DNA of 64,000 nt, taken from NCBI RefSeq assembly GCF_010974945.1, contig NZ_JAAIVB010000011.1, positions 1-64,000 of the forward strand, written 5' to 3'. Origin of the DNA: Noviherbaspirillum galbum (GTDB taxonomy: Bacteria; Pseudomonadota; Gammaproteobacteria; Burkholderiales; Burkholderiaceae_D). Position 1 is the first letter of the stretch. Every line of letters begins with the position of its first letter. Under the pieces are notes generated by a model, which did not search any database, was not told the origin of the DNA, and worked only from the letters and a program-made list of their open reading frames with translations. Both the position numbers and the translations under genes were made by a program. This document shows, piece after piece, positions 18,765 through 27,722 of this stretch.

Positions 18765-20171
18765 TCAATCGAGCTGGAAATGCTCCAGCCTGACGGTCAA
18801 GTCCTGTGTCCTTTGCTGGAGATCGCGGGCGCCTTGCTCCGTTTTTTCGACGATTTCCTTCGCTTGGCCCATCGACGCATGGACGTCGATGACCGCAAGA
18901 CTGACCTCGCGCAGCATCTCTTTCTGACCTTGAGAGTCGTCGACGAGGACATCCATCGTGCTGCTGACTTCGATCACCGCTTCGACAACACGTTGAATCG
19001 TGACGCCAGCTTCGGCAACGTTACTATTTCCCTTCTCGACTTCCGCCACCGAGGCCTGAATCAGTTCCTTGATTTCCTTGGCCGCACCCGCGCTTCGTTG
19101 AGCGAGATTACGCACTTCGCTAGCGACAACCGCGAATCCCCGACCTTGCTCCCCCGCCCGAGCCGCTTCGACTGCTGCATTCAAGGCCAGAATATTGGTT
19201 TGGAAGGCGATACCGTCGATGACGGAAATAATGTCGGCAATGCGATTCGAACTCTGCCGGATCGCGTCCATCGTGTTGACCACTCGCTTGACGACTTCTC
19301 CCCCAGTGACAGCGACGTCGCGGGCACTTGACACCGCCGCCGTGGCTTGCAGCGTATTGCTCATGTGATGCTCGACCTGTTCCAGCAGTTCATTGGCTTG
19401 CTGCGCAGAGTGCTCCAGCTTGGCCGCCTGCACTTCGGTCGCCGCCAGCATCGCGGTGGTTCTCTCGACCATGTCTTCTGCCGTACTGTCCACCAGCGTC
19501 GTGGTGCTTTTCGCAGCAGTGACTGTCTCTGCCATATCCTTCAACGTTGCGTGCAAGGCCCTAGCTTGCTCACTTGCCAGGTCGGTGTCGGGAAGGGCGA
19601 GATTGGTAATCCCCGGATTCGCTTTAACGGAACGAATCAAGACGTCCAGCTCTGCTGATGTCACCGCTGCCTTGTTCAGGATAATCGCGAGATACACGAG
19701 CACGGAGGCTTCAAGGACGACATAGGCCGCGTGCAAGAACACGATGTCCCATCCCGTCTGCGTGAAACACAGTGGTCCGTACGCCATTTCCTGAAAATAG
19801 TTGAACGACACATGGTGGACAGCGATCGTTCCCGCCGCGACGACAATCGGCTTCCAGTCCCGGTAATAAAGCAGGAACGCCAGCATGACAAAAATTCCAA
19901 AGTGGAACTCGATCATTCCCGCGGCCTGATGAATGTGCAGTCCCGCAAAGACCATGGCCATGGTCGCGATGGTGCACCGGGACGCGACCGATCCAGGAGC
20001 CAAACCATGGACGATCAAGGCAACAAGCACCGCAGGCAAACCAATTCCGAATGCGAGACTCCATGTGTCGTGCCAGTTCGCCAGGCAAAGGGCACCAATG
20101 AATCCAAGGAGCAGCGTGCCGAGCATTATCTTGTCTGCGTGACGGTGGTGCGGCAGCTGTGCATGTTTCAT
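18765..20171 (-). CDS. Methyl-accepting chemotaxis protein with six-helix membrane sensor
   Basis: A 468-aa receptor without a periplasmic ligand domain or HAMP. The first 190 residues form about six membrane helices and hold several histidines in or near them (HIHQAAG, EFHFG, AVHHVSF), suggesting a haem or metal sensor. The rest is the signalling coiled coil with the hairpin tip [20 protein letters not shown] intact, so it should couple to CheA/CheW. No leader hairpin precedes it. There is no C-terminal CheR-docking pentapeptide. Confidence 0.88.
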   Translation of the reverse strand: MKHAQLPHHRHADKIMLGTLLLGFIGALCLANWHDTWSLAFGIGLPAVLVALIVHGLAPGSVASRCTIATMAMVFAGLHIHQAAGMIEFHFGIFVMLAFLLYYRDWKPIVVAAGTIAVHHVSFNYFQEMAYGPLCFTQTGWDIVFLHAAYVVLEASVLVYLAIILNKAAVTSAELDVLIRSVKANPGITNLALPDTDLASEQARALHATLKDMAETVTAAKSTTTLVDSTAEDMVERTTAMLAATEVQAAKLEHSAQQANELLEQVEHHMSNTLQATAAVSSARDVAVTGGEVVKRVVNTMDAIRQSSNRIADIISVIDGIAFQTNILALNAAVEAARAGEQGRGFAVVASEVRNLAQRSAGAAKEIKELIQASVAEVEKGNSNVAEAGVTIQRVVEAVIEVSSTMDVLVDDSQGQKEMLREVSLAVIDVHASMGQAKEIVEKTEQGARDLQQRTQDLTVRLEHFQLD

Positions 20172-20460
20172 GGCGCGTCTCCCATAAAGGTTCTCTTATT
20201 CTCCCGTTTTAACATCAATCTACCCATTGCTCAACGAAATTGCAGCTTTTCAATTTTAGGGTCGTCCCGTCGAGTCCAATATCTGAGGCCGAAAGTACCA
20301 ACAAACGCGCAAAGGCATGAATACGCCAAGCGTCGGCGCGAACTTTTCGGCAAATGGTAAAAATTTCGTGTGCATCTTCTGACTGCCACCCGCTATTCGC
20401 GGGACACTCTCTGGCAAAAGGCATCTGCCTCTGCGCGCTCGTCACCACGTATTTTCTTTT
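20172..20460. other. Intergenic stretch between receptor and small ORF
   Basis: It holds the upstream region of the minus-strand receptor and an unsupported 89-codon minus frame. A small CCCGC/GCGGG stem is visible near 20388-20402. I see no gene here. Confidence 0.4.
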
Positions 20461-20463
20461 CGG

Positions 20464-20511
20464 TCCATATCGGGAACTAGGCAATTCCGCCTGGCCCCGT
20501 TAAGGAGATAC
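20464..20511 (+). promoter_or_regulatory. Conserved leader of the 59-aa ORF
   Basis: A TTTTCTTTTC tract, a degenerate box (CATATCGG), hairpin AGGC-AATTCC-GCCT (20479-20492), then AAGGAG before ATGATG. Confidence 0.6.
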
Positions 20512-20691
20512 ATGATGATTGTCTTGAGTCCTACCCAGCCTGTCACAGACAGCCGCGCTGCTTGCACGCCCACTCCCGCTGGCGCCCTTCCAACGGCTAC
20601 GTCCGACTACTTCAGTCAAGCTGAACTGTACGCCTTCGACAAGCCAGCGCACGTGCGCACCGCGCCATTGCCACTCGTCCTGCCGGCATAG
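20512..20691 (+). CDS. 59-aa small protein in the leader array
   Basis: MMIVLSPTQPVTDSRA and onward, ending APLPLVLPA; rich in Pro, Ala and Thr with no membrane helix. AAGGAG lies six bases before the first ATG, the shared leader precedes it and an intrinsic terminator follows, so it is organised like the larger genes of the array. No family recognised. Confidence 0.6.
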   Translation: MMIVLSPTQPVTDSRAACTPTPAGALPTATSDYFSQAELYAFDKPAHVRTAPLPLVLPA

Positions 20692-20724
20692 CTTGTCGGA
20701 AGATGCTTGACTTCGATCCATTCA

Positions 20725-20758
20725 ACACAGGCTGCCTCCCGGCGCCTGTGTTTTTTTT
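20725..20758 (+). terminator. Terminator of the 59-aa ORF
   Basis: Stem ACACAGGC/GCCTGTGT with eight T. Confidence 0.9.
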
Positions 20759-20765
20759 GCTTACG

Positions 20766-20816
20766 CATTTCTCTTCGTTACGCGAAACCTCGCGGATTTC
20801 TTACCAGGAGAGAAGC
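20766..20816 (+). promoter_or_regulatory. Conserved leader of the PAPS-reductase-like gene
   Basis: CATTTC (20766-20771), nine bases, hairpin CGCG-AAACCT-CGCG (20781-20794), then AGGAGA six bases before ATG. Confidence 0.7.
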
Positions 20817-21806
20817 ATGGACATGACTCAACCGCCGCTGTTTGTCACGGCCGATACGCTGGACCCATTTGTGTTTGACCGCGCCATTATTGGACTTTCA
20901 GGCGGAAAGGATTCTATCGCCTGTCTGCTGCACCTATTCGAAATTGGCTATCCGAAGGAACGCATCGAGTGCTGGCACCACGATGTCGACGGCAGGGAAG
21001 CCCCCGCTTTCATGGACTGGCCGTGTACGCGGGACTACTGCCGAAAGCTGTGTGAGGCTTTGGACATTCCCCTGTACTTCAGTTGGCGCCAAGGCGGCTT
21101 CGAGCGCGAAATGCTGCGCGAGAATCAGCTGACCGCGCCGGTGCTGTTCGAGACGCCAGACGGGATAGGGCAGGCCGGTGGTGTGCGAGGCGAACCTAAT
21201 ACCCGCCGCAAGTTTCCCCAGCAAGCCGCATCGCTGAGCACGCGTTATTGCTCGTCTTCGCTCAAGATTGACGTCTGTTCGACCGCGATCGCCAACCAGC
21301 CGCGCTTCGAGAAAAAGCGCACCCTGCTCGTCACAGGCGAACGCGCCGAGGAAAGCCGGGCCAGGGCAGGCTATGCCATCGCCGAGCATCACAAAACGTC
21401 CAACGGCAAGCGGGAAGTGTGGCAATGGCGTCCGGTGCATGGGTGGACCGAACAGCAGGTATGGGACATCATGGAGAAATACCGGATCAACCCGCATCCC
21501 GCGTATCACCTTGGATGGGGCAGGGCGAGCTGCATGACCTGCATTTTTGGCTCGCCGTCGCAATGGGCATCGGTCTACCAGATCGCGCCTCAGCGGGTGA
21601 TCAAGATCCACGCCTATGAGCAGGACTTCGACTGCACGCTGCGCCGGGACGGCGACATCATGAAAGCGGTCAACCGTGGCACGCCATACGACATGGACCC
21701 GCACTACGTCCAGTTGGCCCTGTCGGAGGAATACACCGATCCGATCCTTGTCGAGGACTGGAAGCTGCCGAAGGGTGCCTTTGGCGAATCCTGCGGCCCG
21801 ACCTGA
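20817..21806 (+). CDS. PAPS reductase family PP-loop protein
   Basis: A 329-aa member of the PAPS reductase/ATP-pyrophosphatase superfamily. The PP-loop IIGLSGGKDSIACLLHL lies near residues 24-41. Further signatures are CWHHDVDGREAPAFMDWP, STRYCSSSLKID and VTGERAEESRARAG, with a CMTCIFG pair near residue 240 that could hold an Fe-S cluster as in DndC-like proteins. Such proteins on mobile elements are linked to DNA sulfur modification or nucleotide thiolation; the exact substrate is not readable. It has its own leader and terminator. Confidence 0.82.
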   Translation: MDMTQPPLFVTADTLDPFVFDRAIIGLSGGKDSIACLLHLFEIGYPKERIECWHHDVDGREAPAFMDWPCTRDYCRKLCEALDIPLYFSWRQGGFEREMLRENQLTAPVLFETPDGIGQAGGVRGEPNTRRKFPQQAASLSTRYCSSSLKIDVCSTAIANQPRFEKKRTLLVTGERAEESRARAGYAIAEHHKTSNGKREVWQWRPVHGWTEQQVWDIMEKYRINPHPAYHLGWGRASCMTCIFGSPSQWASVYQIAPQRVIKIHAYEQDFDCTLRRDGDIMKAVNRGTPYDMDPHYVQLALSEEYTDPILVEDWKLPKGAFGESCGPT

Positions 21807-21819
21807 CGCCTGAATCCAC

Positions 21820-21860
21820 ACCCCGTCACGCTCAACCGAGCTGGCGGGGTTTTCTTTTTC
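21820..21860 (+). terminator. Terminator of the PAPS-reductase-like gene
   Basis: Imperfect stem CCCCGTC/GGCGGGG followed by TTTTCTTTTTC. Confidence 0.85.
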
Positions 21861-21887
21861 TTTCCGCGACATAGCGATCTGCTACGA

Positions 21888-21928
21888 CATTTCCGCGGAT
21901 GGTAGCCCGCTCACTCTTGGAGATCGCC
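21888..21928 (+). promoter_or_regulatory. Conserved leader of the 77-aa gene
   Basis: CATTTC (21888-21893), hairpin GCGG/CCGC (21895-21910), then TTGGAGA before ATG. The box-to-hairpin distance is shorter than usual; an alternative GCTAC/GTAGC pairing (21881-21906) encloses the box. Confidence 0.5.
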
Positions 21929-22162
21929 ATGAACGCATTGCCCGCCACGACCGAGGAAAGGGATTTCGCCGACTTCGCCAGCATGATCGCCTCGGAACAG
22001 CGCATCACCTGCGCCTACGAGACCGTCTGCGAGCTGGCCAAGCGCTTGATCGACGCCGTGCATCGCGGCGCGCTGACCTGGTTCGCAGCCCGTGTGCGCC
22101 TGATCGCCGAGATCGAGCGCGAGATCGAGTCCATGCCCCGCCCGGCATCGGCTTTCCGTTGA
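21929..22162 (+). CDS. Small hypothetical protein (77 aa)
   Basis: A helical, acidic protein (TEERDFADFASMIASEQR, then ARVRLIAEIEREIESMPR). GGAGA precedes the ATG by six bases. It has its own leader and terminator, the style of this array. No family recognised. Confidence 0.65.
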   Translation: MNALPATTEERDFADFASMIASEQRITCAYETVCELAKRLIDAVHRGALTWFAARVRLIAEIEREIESMPRPASAFR

Positions 22163-22169
22163 CCGAGTT

Positions 22170-22208
22170 ACCCGCAGCGCCATACGGCGTCTGCGGGTTT
22201 TTCTTCTT
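22170..22208 (+). terminator. Terminator of the 77-aa gene
   Basis: Stem ACCCGCAG(CGCC)/(GGCG)TCTGCGGGT followed by TTTTTCTTCTTT. Confidence 0.92.
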
Positions 22209-22244
22209 TATTTATACTATGCGCAGTGCCGACAATAAAACAAC

Positions 22245-23125
22245 GTGACCGTAAAGCTCTCTATGAATATTCCATTGTTGGATCAAAGTGACCGTGTCCA
22301 AACCTATCGGGAAATTGTCGAAAAATGTAATGCCGCAAAGGCTGCACTTGAATCATTACATCTTCGATTTCATCCAACATCTACGCTTGGAAAGCTGTTT
22401 AAGACTGCAAAATGCTTCGCAGACCAATGGGAGCAGGGAATAGATGATAAATGGGACATTAAGCAGCTCATCGATACTGGACATGCATGGCGAATAGCCG
22501 ACGCTATACTCGCGGTTTATCAAGTTAAGGGTTCACGTCACTGTCTAGAGCGCATTACAAAAAAGATGTAGACCTAAAAGAACGCACTTATTCGCAAGGG
22601 AAAGATGCCCTCTGGGAAATCGAATTATTCGCACGACTGCTCCGCGCAGAGGTTAGCGCGCATTTAGTTGACCCACCGGACATAATTGCAAGATTCGAAT
22701 TTGGCAATTACTCTGTTGCTTGTAAAAAGGTCTACTCGGACGCTAATGTAGAAAGACAAATGCAAATTGGTACACGTCAGATTACAAAGACTGGTTTTCC
22801 AGGAATTGTGGCCTTCAACCTCGACGACACCGCGCCTGCGCGATCCTTGGTGGTCCAATCGTCAGTGAGAGTCGCTTTGGAAGCTTTGGCGCATTACAAC
22901 GCTGACTTTATTGACCGTCACAAGCGGCATCTTTCGCGGTTTTTACTCGACCGGCGCTGCGATGGAGTACTGATATCCACGTCAATACCTGCGGACCTTG
23001 CAAACAGCTCCCCGCGATTCAACAACATCACACAAGCCACCTTATGGGTGTTGAAGAGTGATGATAAAAATGCCTTGGATCGTCTTGCGGTCGTTTCTTC
23101 CAAGCTAGGCGCCGTTCAGTACTAA
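22245..23125 (+). CDS. Restriction-endonuclease-like protein spanning a -1 frameshift site
   Basis: Two frames make one product of about 290 aa. Frame 0 (22245-22571; ATG at 22263 is also possible) ends RITKKM-stop. At 22559-22565 it reads A AAA AAG, the classic -1 slippery heptamer, in the correct phase; slipping back one base gives RITKK-DVDLKERTYS and opens the frame to 23125. The second half has a PD-(D/E)xK-like pattern (DPPDIIARFEFGNYSVACKKV) though the usual Glu before CKK is Ala. The alternative is a lost A in a homopolymer. It is AT-richer than its neighbours and has no leader hairpin. Confidence 0.6.
22559..22565 (+). other. Slippery heptamer A_AAA_AAG
   Basis: The heptamer is in the phase needed for -1 frameshifting and lies four bases before the frame 0 stop TAG (22569). 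I see no strong downstream stem-loop. Confidence 0.55.
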
Positions 23126-23145
23126 AACTTCTTATTTTTTTCAGT

Positions 23146-23200
23146 GCATCTCATCCCGCTACGTCAATGGTTGGCGGCGCATTTTCTAAGGAGATGCAAG
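23146..23200 (+). promoter_or_regulatory. Conserved leader of the small membrane gene pair
   Basis: GCATCTC (23146-23152), a CCGC/GCGG stem (23156-23177) enclosing CGTCAATGGTTGGCG, then AAGGAGA before ATG. Confidence 0.65.
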
Positions 23201-23602
23201 ATGGAACTGTTCCTCAAGGAGTTGGATACGGCGCCGCTGGCGCTTTTGCTGTGGCTGTCGGGGGCACTGATGGTGATGGCCCCGAAGTTCATTTCGGATG
23301 CGGCGGTGTCGCTGTGGTCGCTGCTGGCGATCGCGATGACAGGTTTCCTGGCGTTCCAGGTCACCGGCTACGAGCACTTCCTGCCGCTGGAAGCCAAGAT
23401 TGGCATCGTCGTCGGCACGCTGGTGTTCCTCGGCATGGTGATGGTCACGATCTGGAAGATGATCCAGCAGGAGAAACTGCAGTGGATCGAAGAAGAACGC
23501 GCCAAGGTGCACGCCTGGCGCATGCAGGACATGGCCCGTAGCGCTGTTGTCTATGACCATTTGCAGAGTGCTTCCGTCTCCAGCAGGAGGCGGTCATGGT
23601 GA
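23201..23602 (+). CDS. Inner-membrane protein with three helices
   Basis: A 133-aa protein with hydrophobic helices at about 11-30 (LALLLWLSGALMVMAP), 34-54 and 64-88, followed by a charged cytoplasmic tail (QQEKLQWIEEERAKVHAWR). AAGGAGA lies before the ATG. Its end overlaps the start of the next small gene, which suggests coupled translation. No family recognised. Confidence 0.7.
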   Translation: MELFLKELDTAPLALLLWLSGALMVMAPKFISDAAVSLWSLLAIAMTGFLAFQVTGYEHFLPLEAKIGIVVGTLVFLGMVMVTIWKMIQQEKLQWIEEERAKVHAWRMQDMARSAVVYDHLQSASVSSRRRSW

Positions 23603-23769
23603 AAATTCGCGCCAGCCTCGTTTGCTGCGTCGCCCGGATCTGCAATCGCAATCTGCGCTGCGGCGTTCGCACCGCTGAGTTGGGTGCCGTCAGTCACCAG
23701 CAGTATGGATCGGTGCTGGTGTCGATGCACCCGAAGTTGAGAGTCGGACAACCTGGTCTGACCCGTTGA
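23596..23769 (+). CDS. 57-aa small basic protein coupled to the membrane gene
   Basis: Starts MVKIRASLVCCVARICNRN, basic and with three cysteines in the first 20 residues. AGGAGG lies five bases upstream and the ATG overlaps the preceding stop by seven bases. A strong terminator follows immediately after the stop. Too short for the usual annotation cut-off but well placed. Confidence 0.5.
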   Translation: MVKIRASLVCCVARICNRNLRCGVRTAELGAVSHQQYGSVLVSMHPKLRVGQPGLTR

Positions 23770-23776
23770 TCAAATC

Positions 23777-23808
23777 ACCCGCATGTGCCACTGGCCATGC
23801 GGGTTTTT
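23777..23808 (+). terminator. Terminator after the small membrane gene pair
   Basis: Stem ACCCGCATG/CATGCGGGT with TTTTT. It may also stop the convergent receptor gene. Confidence 0.92.
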
Positions 23809-23818
23809 CATTGGCGCG

Positions 23819-25435
23819 TCAGGCATAGTGGGGAAGGGCGGGCATGCTCCGTGAACTTGCCGGCGCCGCCTGCGAGCCCAACGAGGTGCTGCGCGAATTG
23901 GCAAGCTTGAATACGCTCACTACTGCCGCCAGTTGCGCAGCCTGTTCCTGCATGGCCTCGGATGCCGCGGCCGCCTGCTCGACCAGGGCTGCATTCTGCT
24001 GCGTAACCTGATCCATCTGCGAGATGGCGGTATTGACCTGCTCGACGCCGGCTGTCTGCTCACGGCTGGCCTGGGTGATCTCGGCAATGATGTCGGAGAC
24101 GCGGCTTACCGAACTCACGATGCTGTCCATGGTGGCACCGGCCTGGTTCACCAGCTTTCCACCGGCTTCGACCGTTTCCACCGACTCGGCGATCAAGGTC
24201 TTGATTTCCTTGGCTGCTGCCGCGCTGCGCTGCGCGAGGTTGCGCACCTCGGTTGCGACGACCGCGAAGCCGCGCCCCTGTTCGCCAGCGCGCGCCGCTT
24301 CCACCGCCGCATTGAGCGCGAGGATGTTTGTCTGGAAGGCAATTCCGTCGATCACCGAGACAATGTCGGCCACGCGCCTGGATGACGCATTGATGGCCGC
24401 CATCTTGTCGACCACCTGGGCAATGACGGCGCCACCTTCGGAGGCCACCTCCGCGGCCGAGCGTGCGAGGCTATCGGCCTGCTGCGCATTGTCAGCGCTG
24501 TGCTTGATGGTGGACGTGATCTGGTCCATGGACGATGCGGTCTCGCCTAGTGAACTGGCCTGTTCCTCGGTGCGCGATGACAGGTCCTGGTTGCCGGTGG
24601 CCAGCTCGGTCGTTCCATTGGCAATCTGGTCGCTGCCTGAGCGCACATCGGCGACAATCCGCGACAGGTTGTCGTTCATCTCCTTCAGTGCCGCTTTCAG
24701 TTGTCCGGTTTCATCCTTGGTCGTGGCATCGATTTGCCCGGTCAGGTCGCCCGTGGTTACCCGGCGCGCAAAAGCAACCGCTTCGGTGAGGGGACGTGTA
24801 ATGCTGCGCGACAGGATGGCTGCCAAACACATGCCCAATGCAATAGCAATGACGGAGACCGTGATGACCATCGTGCGCGAGGTTGAGATGATGTCGTGCA
24901 CCGAAGCGGTGGCCTCGGCCACCTGCTTTTCCGCCTTGGTAATCACGACGTCCATGTCGATAACAATCTGGCGGCGAAGCGGACTGCATTCCTCGACCAG
25001 GAACTTGCCGAACGCTTCCATCTCGTTCGCTTCCCGGTACTTGCGGGGCCGCTTGAGCTCGTTTGCCATCTTCATCAAGCCGTCGCTGACCTTGGCGAAG
25101 TCAGCGTCACCCGCATACAGCGGCGTAAGCTTATTGAGCGCATCGAGATAGAGTTGCCGCTGCTGATCCAGGATGGCCAACTCACGCTTTGCGTCGTCCA
25201 TCTTTGTAAAGATATAGGCGTTGCGTGCTGCGATTCCTGTTTGCGCGAGCGCACCGCGCGCCTCGTAGAGCGGCTGCAGACGCTGGGATACCAGATGGGA
25301 CTCTCGCGCCGCCGTTGCATCGATCGTCAACATGCGCATGATCGCAAAGGCAGACAACGCGACCATGAGCAGCAACAGCATTCCAAAGCCAAGTGTCAGG
25401 CGCGCACCGATTCTAATGTCTTGCAGTTTCATCAA
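23819..25435 (-). CDS. Methyl-accepting chemotaxis protein with 4HB sensor and HAMP
   Basis: A 538-aa transmembrane receptor. Helix 1 (about 12-32), a periplasmic four-helix-bundle ligand domain (about 35-190), helix 2 (about 192-212, [19 protein letters not shown]), HAMP (213-266) and the cytoplasmic signalling domain with the conserved tip [19 protein letters not shown]. Class 36H-type signalling as usual for Burkholderiales Tsr-like receptors. The C-terminal tail is Ser/Ala/Pro-rich and lacks a CheR pentapeptide. No leader hairpin; probably cargo within the array. Confidence 0.93.
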   Translation of the reverse strand: MMKLQDIRIGARLTLGFGMLLLLMVALSAFAIMRMLTIDATAARESHLVSQRLQPLYEARGALAQTGIAARNAYIFTKMDDAKRELAILDQQRQLYLDALNKLTPLYAGDADFAKVSDGLMKMANELKRPRKYREANEMEAFGKFLVEECSPLRRQIVIDMDVVITKAEKQVAEATASVHDIISTSRTMVITVSVIAIALGMCLAAILSRSITRPLTEAVAFARRVTTGDLTGQIDATTKDETGQLKAALKEMNDNLSRIVADVRSGSDQIANGTTELATGNQDLSSRTEEQASSLGETASSMDQITSTIKHSADNAQQADSLARSAAEVASEGGAVIAQVVDKMAAINASSRRVADIVSVIDGIAFQTNILALNAAVEAARAGEQGRGFAVVATEVRNLAQRSAAAAKEIKTLIAESVETVEAGGKLVNQAGATMDSIVSSVSRVSDIIAEITQASREQTAGVEQVNTAISQMDQVTQQNAALVEQAAAASEAMQEQAAQLAAVVSVFKLANSRSTSLGSQAAPASSRSMPALPHYA

Positions 25436-25639
25436 CAGCCCCCTCTTTATGTGTTATTAAACGGCTCCCAGCTTTTTAGTATCAAACGGCATTTATTCGC
25501 TTACCTTAATCCCATCTAAACCGGCCAATCCAACTATTTCCAAAAAAAAGTGAGTTGCGCGCAATTTTGTTGCACGGCTTGCGAATGGTAAGCAAAACGA
25601 ACTAATTCTTTGTTTTCGGCACCGTTAATTTTTTGGATT

Positions 25640-25697
25640 CATCTCTCCTTGCAACGCCAACTTCGCGGCTGACGCCGCTTACACGCAAGGAGAACCC
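25640..25697 (+). promoter_or_regulatory. Conserved leader of the YqaJ gene
   Basis: CATCTC (25640-25645), hairpin GCGGC-TGAC-GCCGC (25665-25678), then AAGGAGA before ATG. Spacing from box to hairpin is longer (19) than usual. Confidence 0.55.
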
Positions 25698-26738
25698 ATG
25701 AAAATTATTAACATCCCACAGCGCACGCCCGCCTGGCACGACTGGCGCAATGGAGCCGACTTGACCGATGGCCCCCGCATCACCGCAACCTCTGCTGTCA
25801 TCATCGCCGGGCGCTCGCCCTGGTCCACCCCGCACAAGCTGTGGCTGGAGATGACCAACCGCGCCGCTCCCCGCCCGGTGAATCCGGCGATGCGCCGGGG
25901 AACCCTGCTTGAACCGGTCGCTCGGCAGAAGTACATCGAGAAGACCGGCAACGACATCCACGACGTCTGCATCGAGAGCACGACCTATCCCTGGGTTGGT
26001 GCGTCGCTGGACGGCCTGTCCGACTTTGGCGACCTGGTCGTTGAAATCAAGGTGCCTTCCAAGGCCGATCACCAGCTCGCGCTGTCTGGCCGCGTGCCTG
26101 ACAAGTATGTGCCGCAAATCCAGTGGCAGATGCTCGCCGGCGACGGTGCGGTCACCCGGGCGCATTATGTGTCCTACTACGAGCCAACAGAGGAAGAGGC
26201 GGCCGAAGGTATCGATGAGCTCGCCATCGTCGAAGTTCTGCCCGATCCGGCCATGCAGGAAGAACTGATGAAGCGCGCAACCGTGTTCCGGCAATGCGTC
26301 TTTGACGACGTGCCACCGGCCGGCAACGAATTTGAGGCCGCCGGTCATGCGTGGTTACTCCGGAAGCGCGAATTCGATACGCAGGAAGCGCTGCTGAACA
26401 AAGCCAAGGCCACGCTCCTGTCGCTTGCTCCGCCCAATGAAAAGAGCACTGCTGGCGGTGGCGTCATCGTTTCCCGGTCGGTGCGCAAGGGCAGCGTCGC
26501 GCATGACAAGGTGTACGCTCAGCTTGTTGCCGAAGGCCTCGTCACGCAGGAAAAGATCGATGAACTCATGGCGAAGCATACGGGCGAGCAGACGGCGTCG
26601 GTGTCGGTCAAGGCTGGCGCCGATGCAGAACGCGTGCTCAGTGAACTGGATGCCTCCCGTGCTGGGGCAGAGCCCAAGCTCAACGGGTTGGTTGCCGAGG
26701 CTGCAGAAGAAGTGGTTGCCGAAGTATTGACCTGGTAA
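25698..26738 (+). CDS. YqaJ-type viral recombinase / exonuclease
   Basis: A 346-aa PD-(D/E)xK nuclease of the YqaJ/lambda-exonuclease group, the 5'-3' exonuclease that feeds single-strand-annealing recombination. Visible motifs: WHDWRNGADLTDGPRITATS at the N-terminus, RRGTLLEPVAR, the catalytic Asp-Gly in ASLDGL, EIKVP (E-x-K) and the QIQWQM helix. The C-terminal 120 residues are a variable helical extension. No annealing protein such as RecT is adjacent. It has its own leader and terminator. Confidence 0.88.
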   Translation: MKIINIPQRTPAWHDWRNGADLTDGPRITATSAVIIAGRSPWSTPHKLWLEMTNRAAPRPVNPAMRRGTLLEPVARQKYIEKTGNDIHDVCIESTTYPWVGASLDGLSDFGDLVVEIKVPSKADHQLALSGRVPDKYVPQIQWQMLAGDGAVTRAHYVSYYEPTEEEAAEGIDELAIVEVLPDPAMQEELMKRATVFRQCVFDDVPPAGNEFEAAGHAWLLRKREFDTQEALLNKAKATLLSLAPPNEKSTAGGGVIVSRSVRKGSVAHDKVYAQLVAEGLVTQEKIDELMAKHTGEQTASVSVKAGADAERVLSELDASRAGAEPKLNGLVAEAAEEVVAEVLTW

Positions 26739-26755
26739 CTGCCTGATCCACATAG

Positions 26756-26791
26756 CCCTTCATCGCTTGCGCGGTGGAGGGTTTTTCTTTT
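26756..26791 (+). terminator. Terminator of the YqaJ gene
   Basis: Stem CCCTTCATCGC/GCGGTGGAGGG with loop TTGC, then TTTTTCTTTT. Confidence 0.9.
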
Positions 26792-26802
26792 CCTTCGCGC
26801 CG

Positions 26803-26851
26803 CATGTCTCGCCGCTTGGCGAATGGTCGCCAACATCACCATGGAGAAAAC
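26803..26851 (+). promoter_or_regulatory. Conserved leader of the 230-aa zinc-motif gene
   Basis: CATGTC (26803-26808), seven bases, hairpin TTGGCG-AATGGT-CGCCAA (26816-26833), 18 bases, ATG, with GGAGAAAAC before it. Confidence 0.8.
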
Positions 26852-27544
26852 ATGTCCGAAACAAAAGTAGTCTGTATCTGCGGCGCGTGCGGCTGGCAGG
26901 GAGCGCTCGAGGCGCTGGCCAGCATCAAACATCTGCAAAGCCGAGTGGAAGCAGGAGAAGTCATGCCCGCAGGTGAATGCCCGTGCTGCGGCCACGTCGT
27001 CCATCTGCCGACCGCGGCGATCCCGCCCCAGACGCTCGCTGGCGTCGGCGAAGCCATGCAACAGGCGGGCTGGGTTGTCGCCCGTGCGCCGGCGGACCAT
27101 CCGTTGAAACTCGCGCTTGGCGGAAAATCGCACCCGGTATTCATCCGTGCCACGCCGACGGATTCGCGCCGGTCCAGTCCCTCATGGGCGAAGATTACGC
27201 TGGATCAGGTGTTTGTCGACCGGATCACGATGCTCAATGTCATCGTGGGGCAGGCCGGGATCTTGTCCCTGAACGAGTCCTTCACGGCCGAATGGGAATA
27301 CGATGGCTCCGAACTCCTGATGGAAGGCATTACCGTCGATGCCGAAGCCTTCTGGCTTCACGCCCATCTGGCAGGACGCAACGCCCAGGTCGAATCCAAC
27401 CCCGTCGAACTGGCTGACTTGTGCTTGCGCGTATCGGCAACGGATGACGGCCAACCGATTTTCATCGGCATCCGCGATGCGTGGACAAAACAGTCGTGTC
27501 TGGACTCGCTTGAGCAGTTCGAGCAGGCTGCCTTACCGGCATAA
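26852..27544 (+). CDS. Hypothetical protein with N-terminal Cys cluster
   Basis: A 230-aa protein. CICGACGW and CPCCGHVV (about 8-55) form a plausible zinc ribbon. The rest shows alternating strands and helices with no recognised domain. GGAGAAAAC precedes the ATG. It lies between array genes with its own leader and terminator. Possible nucleic-acid binder, from the ribbon only. Confidence 0.7.
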   Translation: MSETKVVCICGACGWQGALEALASIKHLQSRVEAGEVMPAGECPCCGHVVHLPTAAIPPQTLAGVGEAMQQAGWVVARAPADHPLKLALGGKSHPVFIRATPTDSRRSSPSWAKITLDQVFVDRITMLNVIVGQAGILSLNESFTAEWEYDGSELLMEGITVDAEAFWLHAHLAGRNAQVESNPVELADLCLRVSATDDGQPIFIGIRDAWTKQSCLDSLEQFEQAALPA

Positions 27545-27630
27545 AGGTTGATTTCACGACAGGGGATCGCTCTGAACAAGAGCAGGTAGATCGGGAGTTT
27601 CCATAGTTTACGATTTGTTTTGATCCGCAT

Positions 27631-27667
27631 GCCGCCATTCCCGATAGGGGTGGCGGCTTTTCTTTTT
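27631..27667 (+). terminator. Terminator of the 230-aa gene
   Basis: Stem GCCGCCATTCCC/GGGGTGGCGGC with loop GATA, then TTTTCTTTTT. Confidence 0.92.
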
Positions 27668-27678
27668 CTTGTCTTTGC

Positions 27679-27722
27679 ATGTCTGGCGCCAGGCAATCCC
27701 GCCTGTAACCCATGGAGAAAAC
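27679..27722 (+). promoter_or_regulatory. Conserved leader of the 307-aa gene
   Basis: CATGTC (27679-27684), five bases, hairpin CAGGC-AATCCC-GCCTG (27690-27705), 17 bases, ATG, with GGAGAAAAC. Confidence 0.8.

Noticed and set aside
20215-20484. 89-codon minus-strand frame between the receptor and the 59-aa ORF
   Set aside because: No ribosome site, overlaps the conserved leader on the other strand, and composition is unlike a coding sequence.
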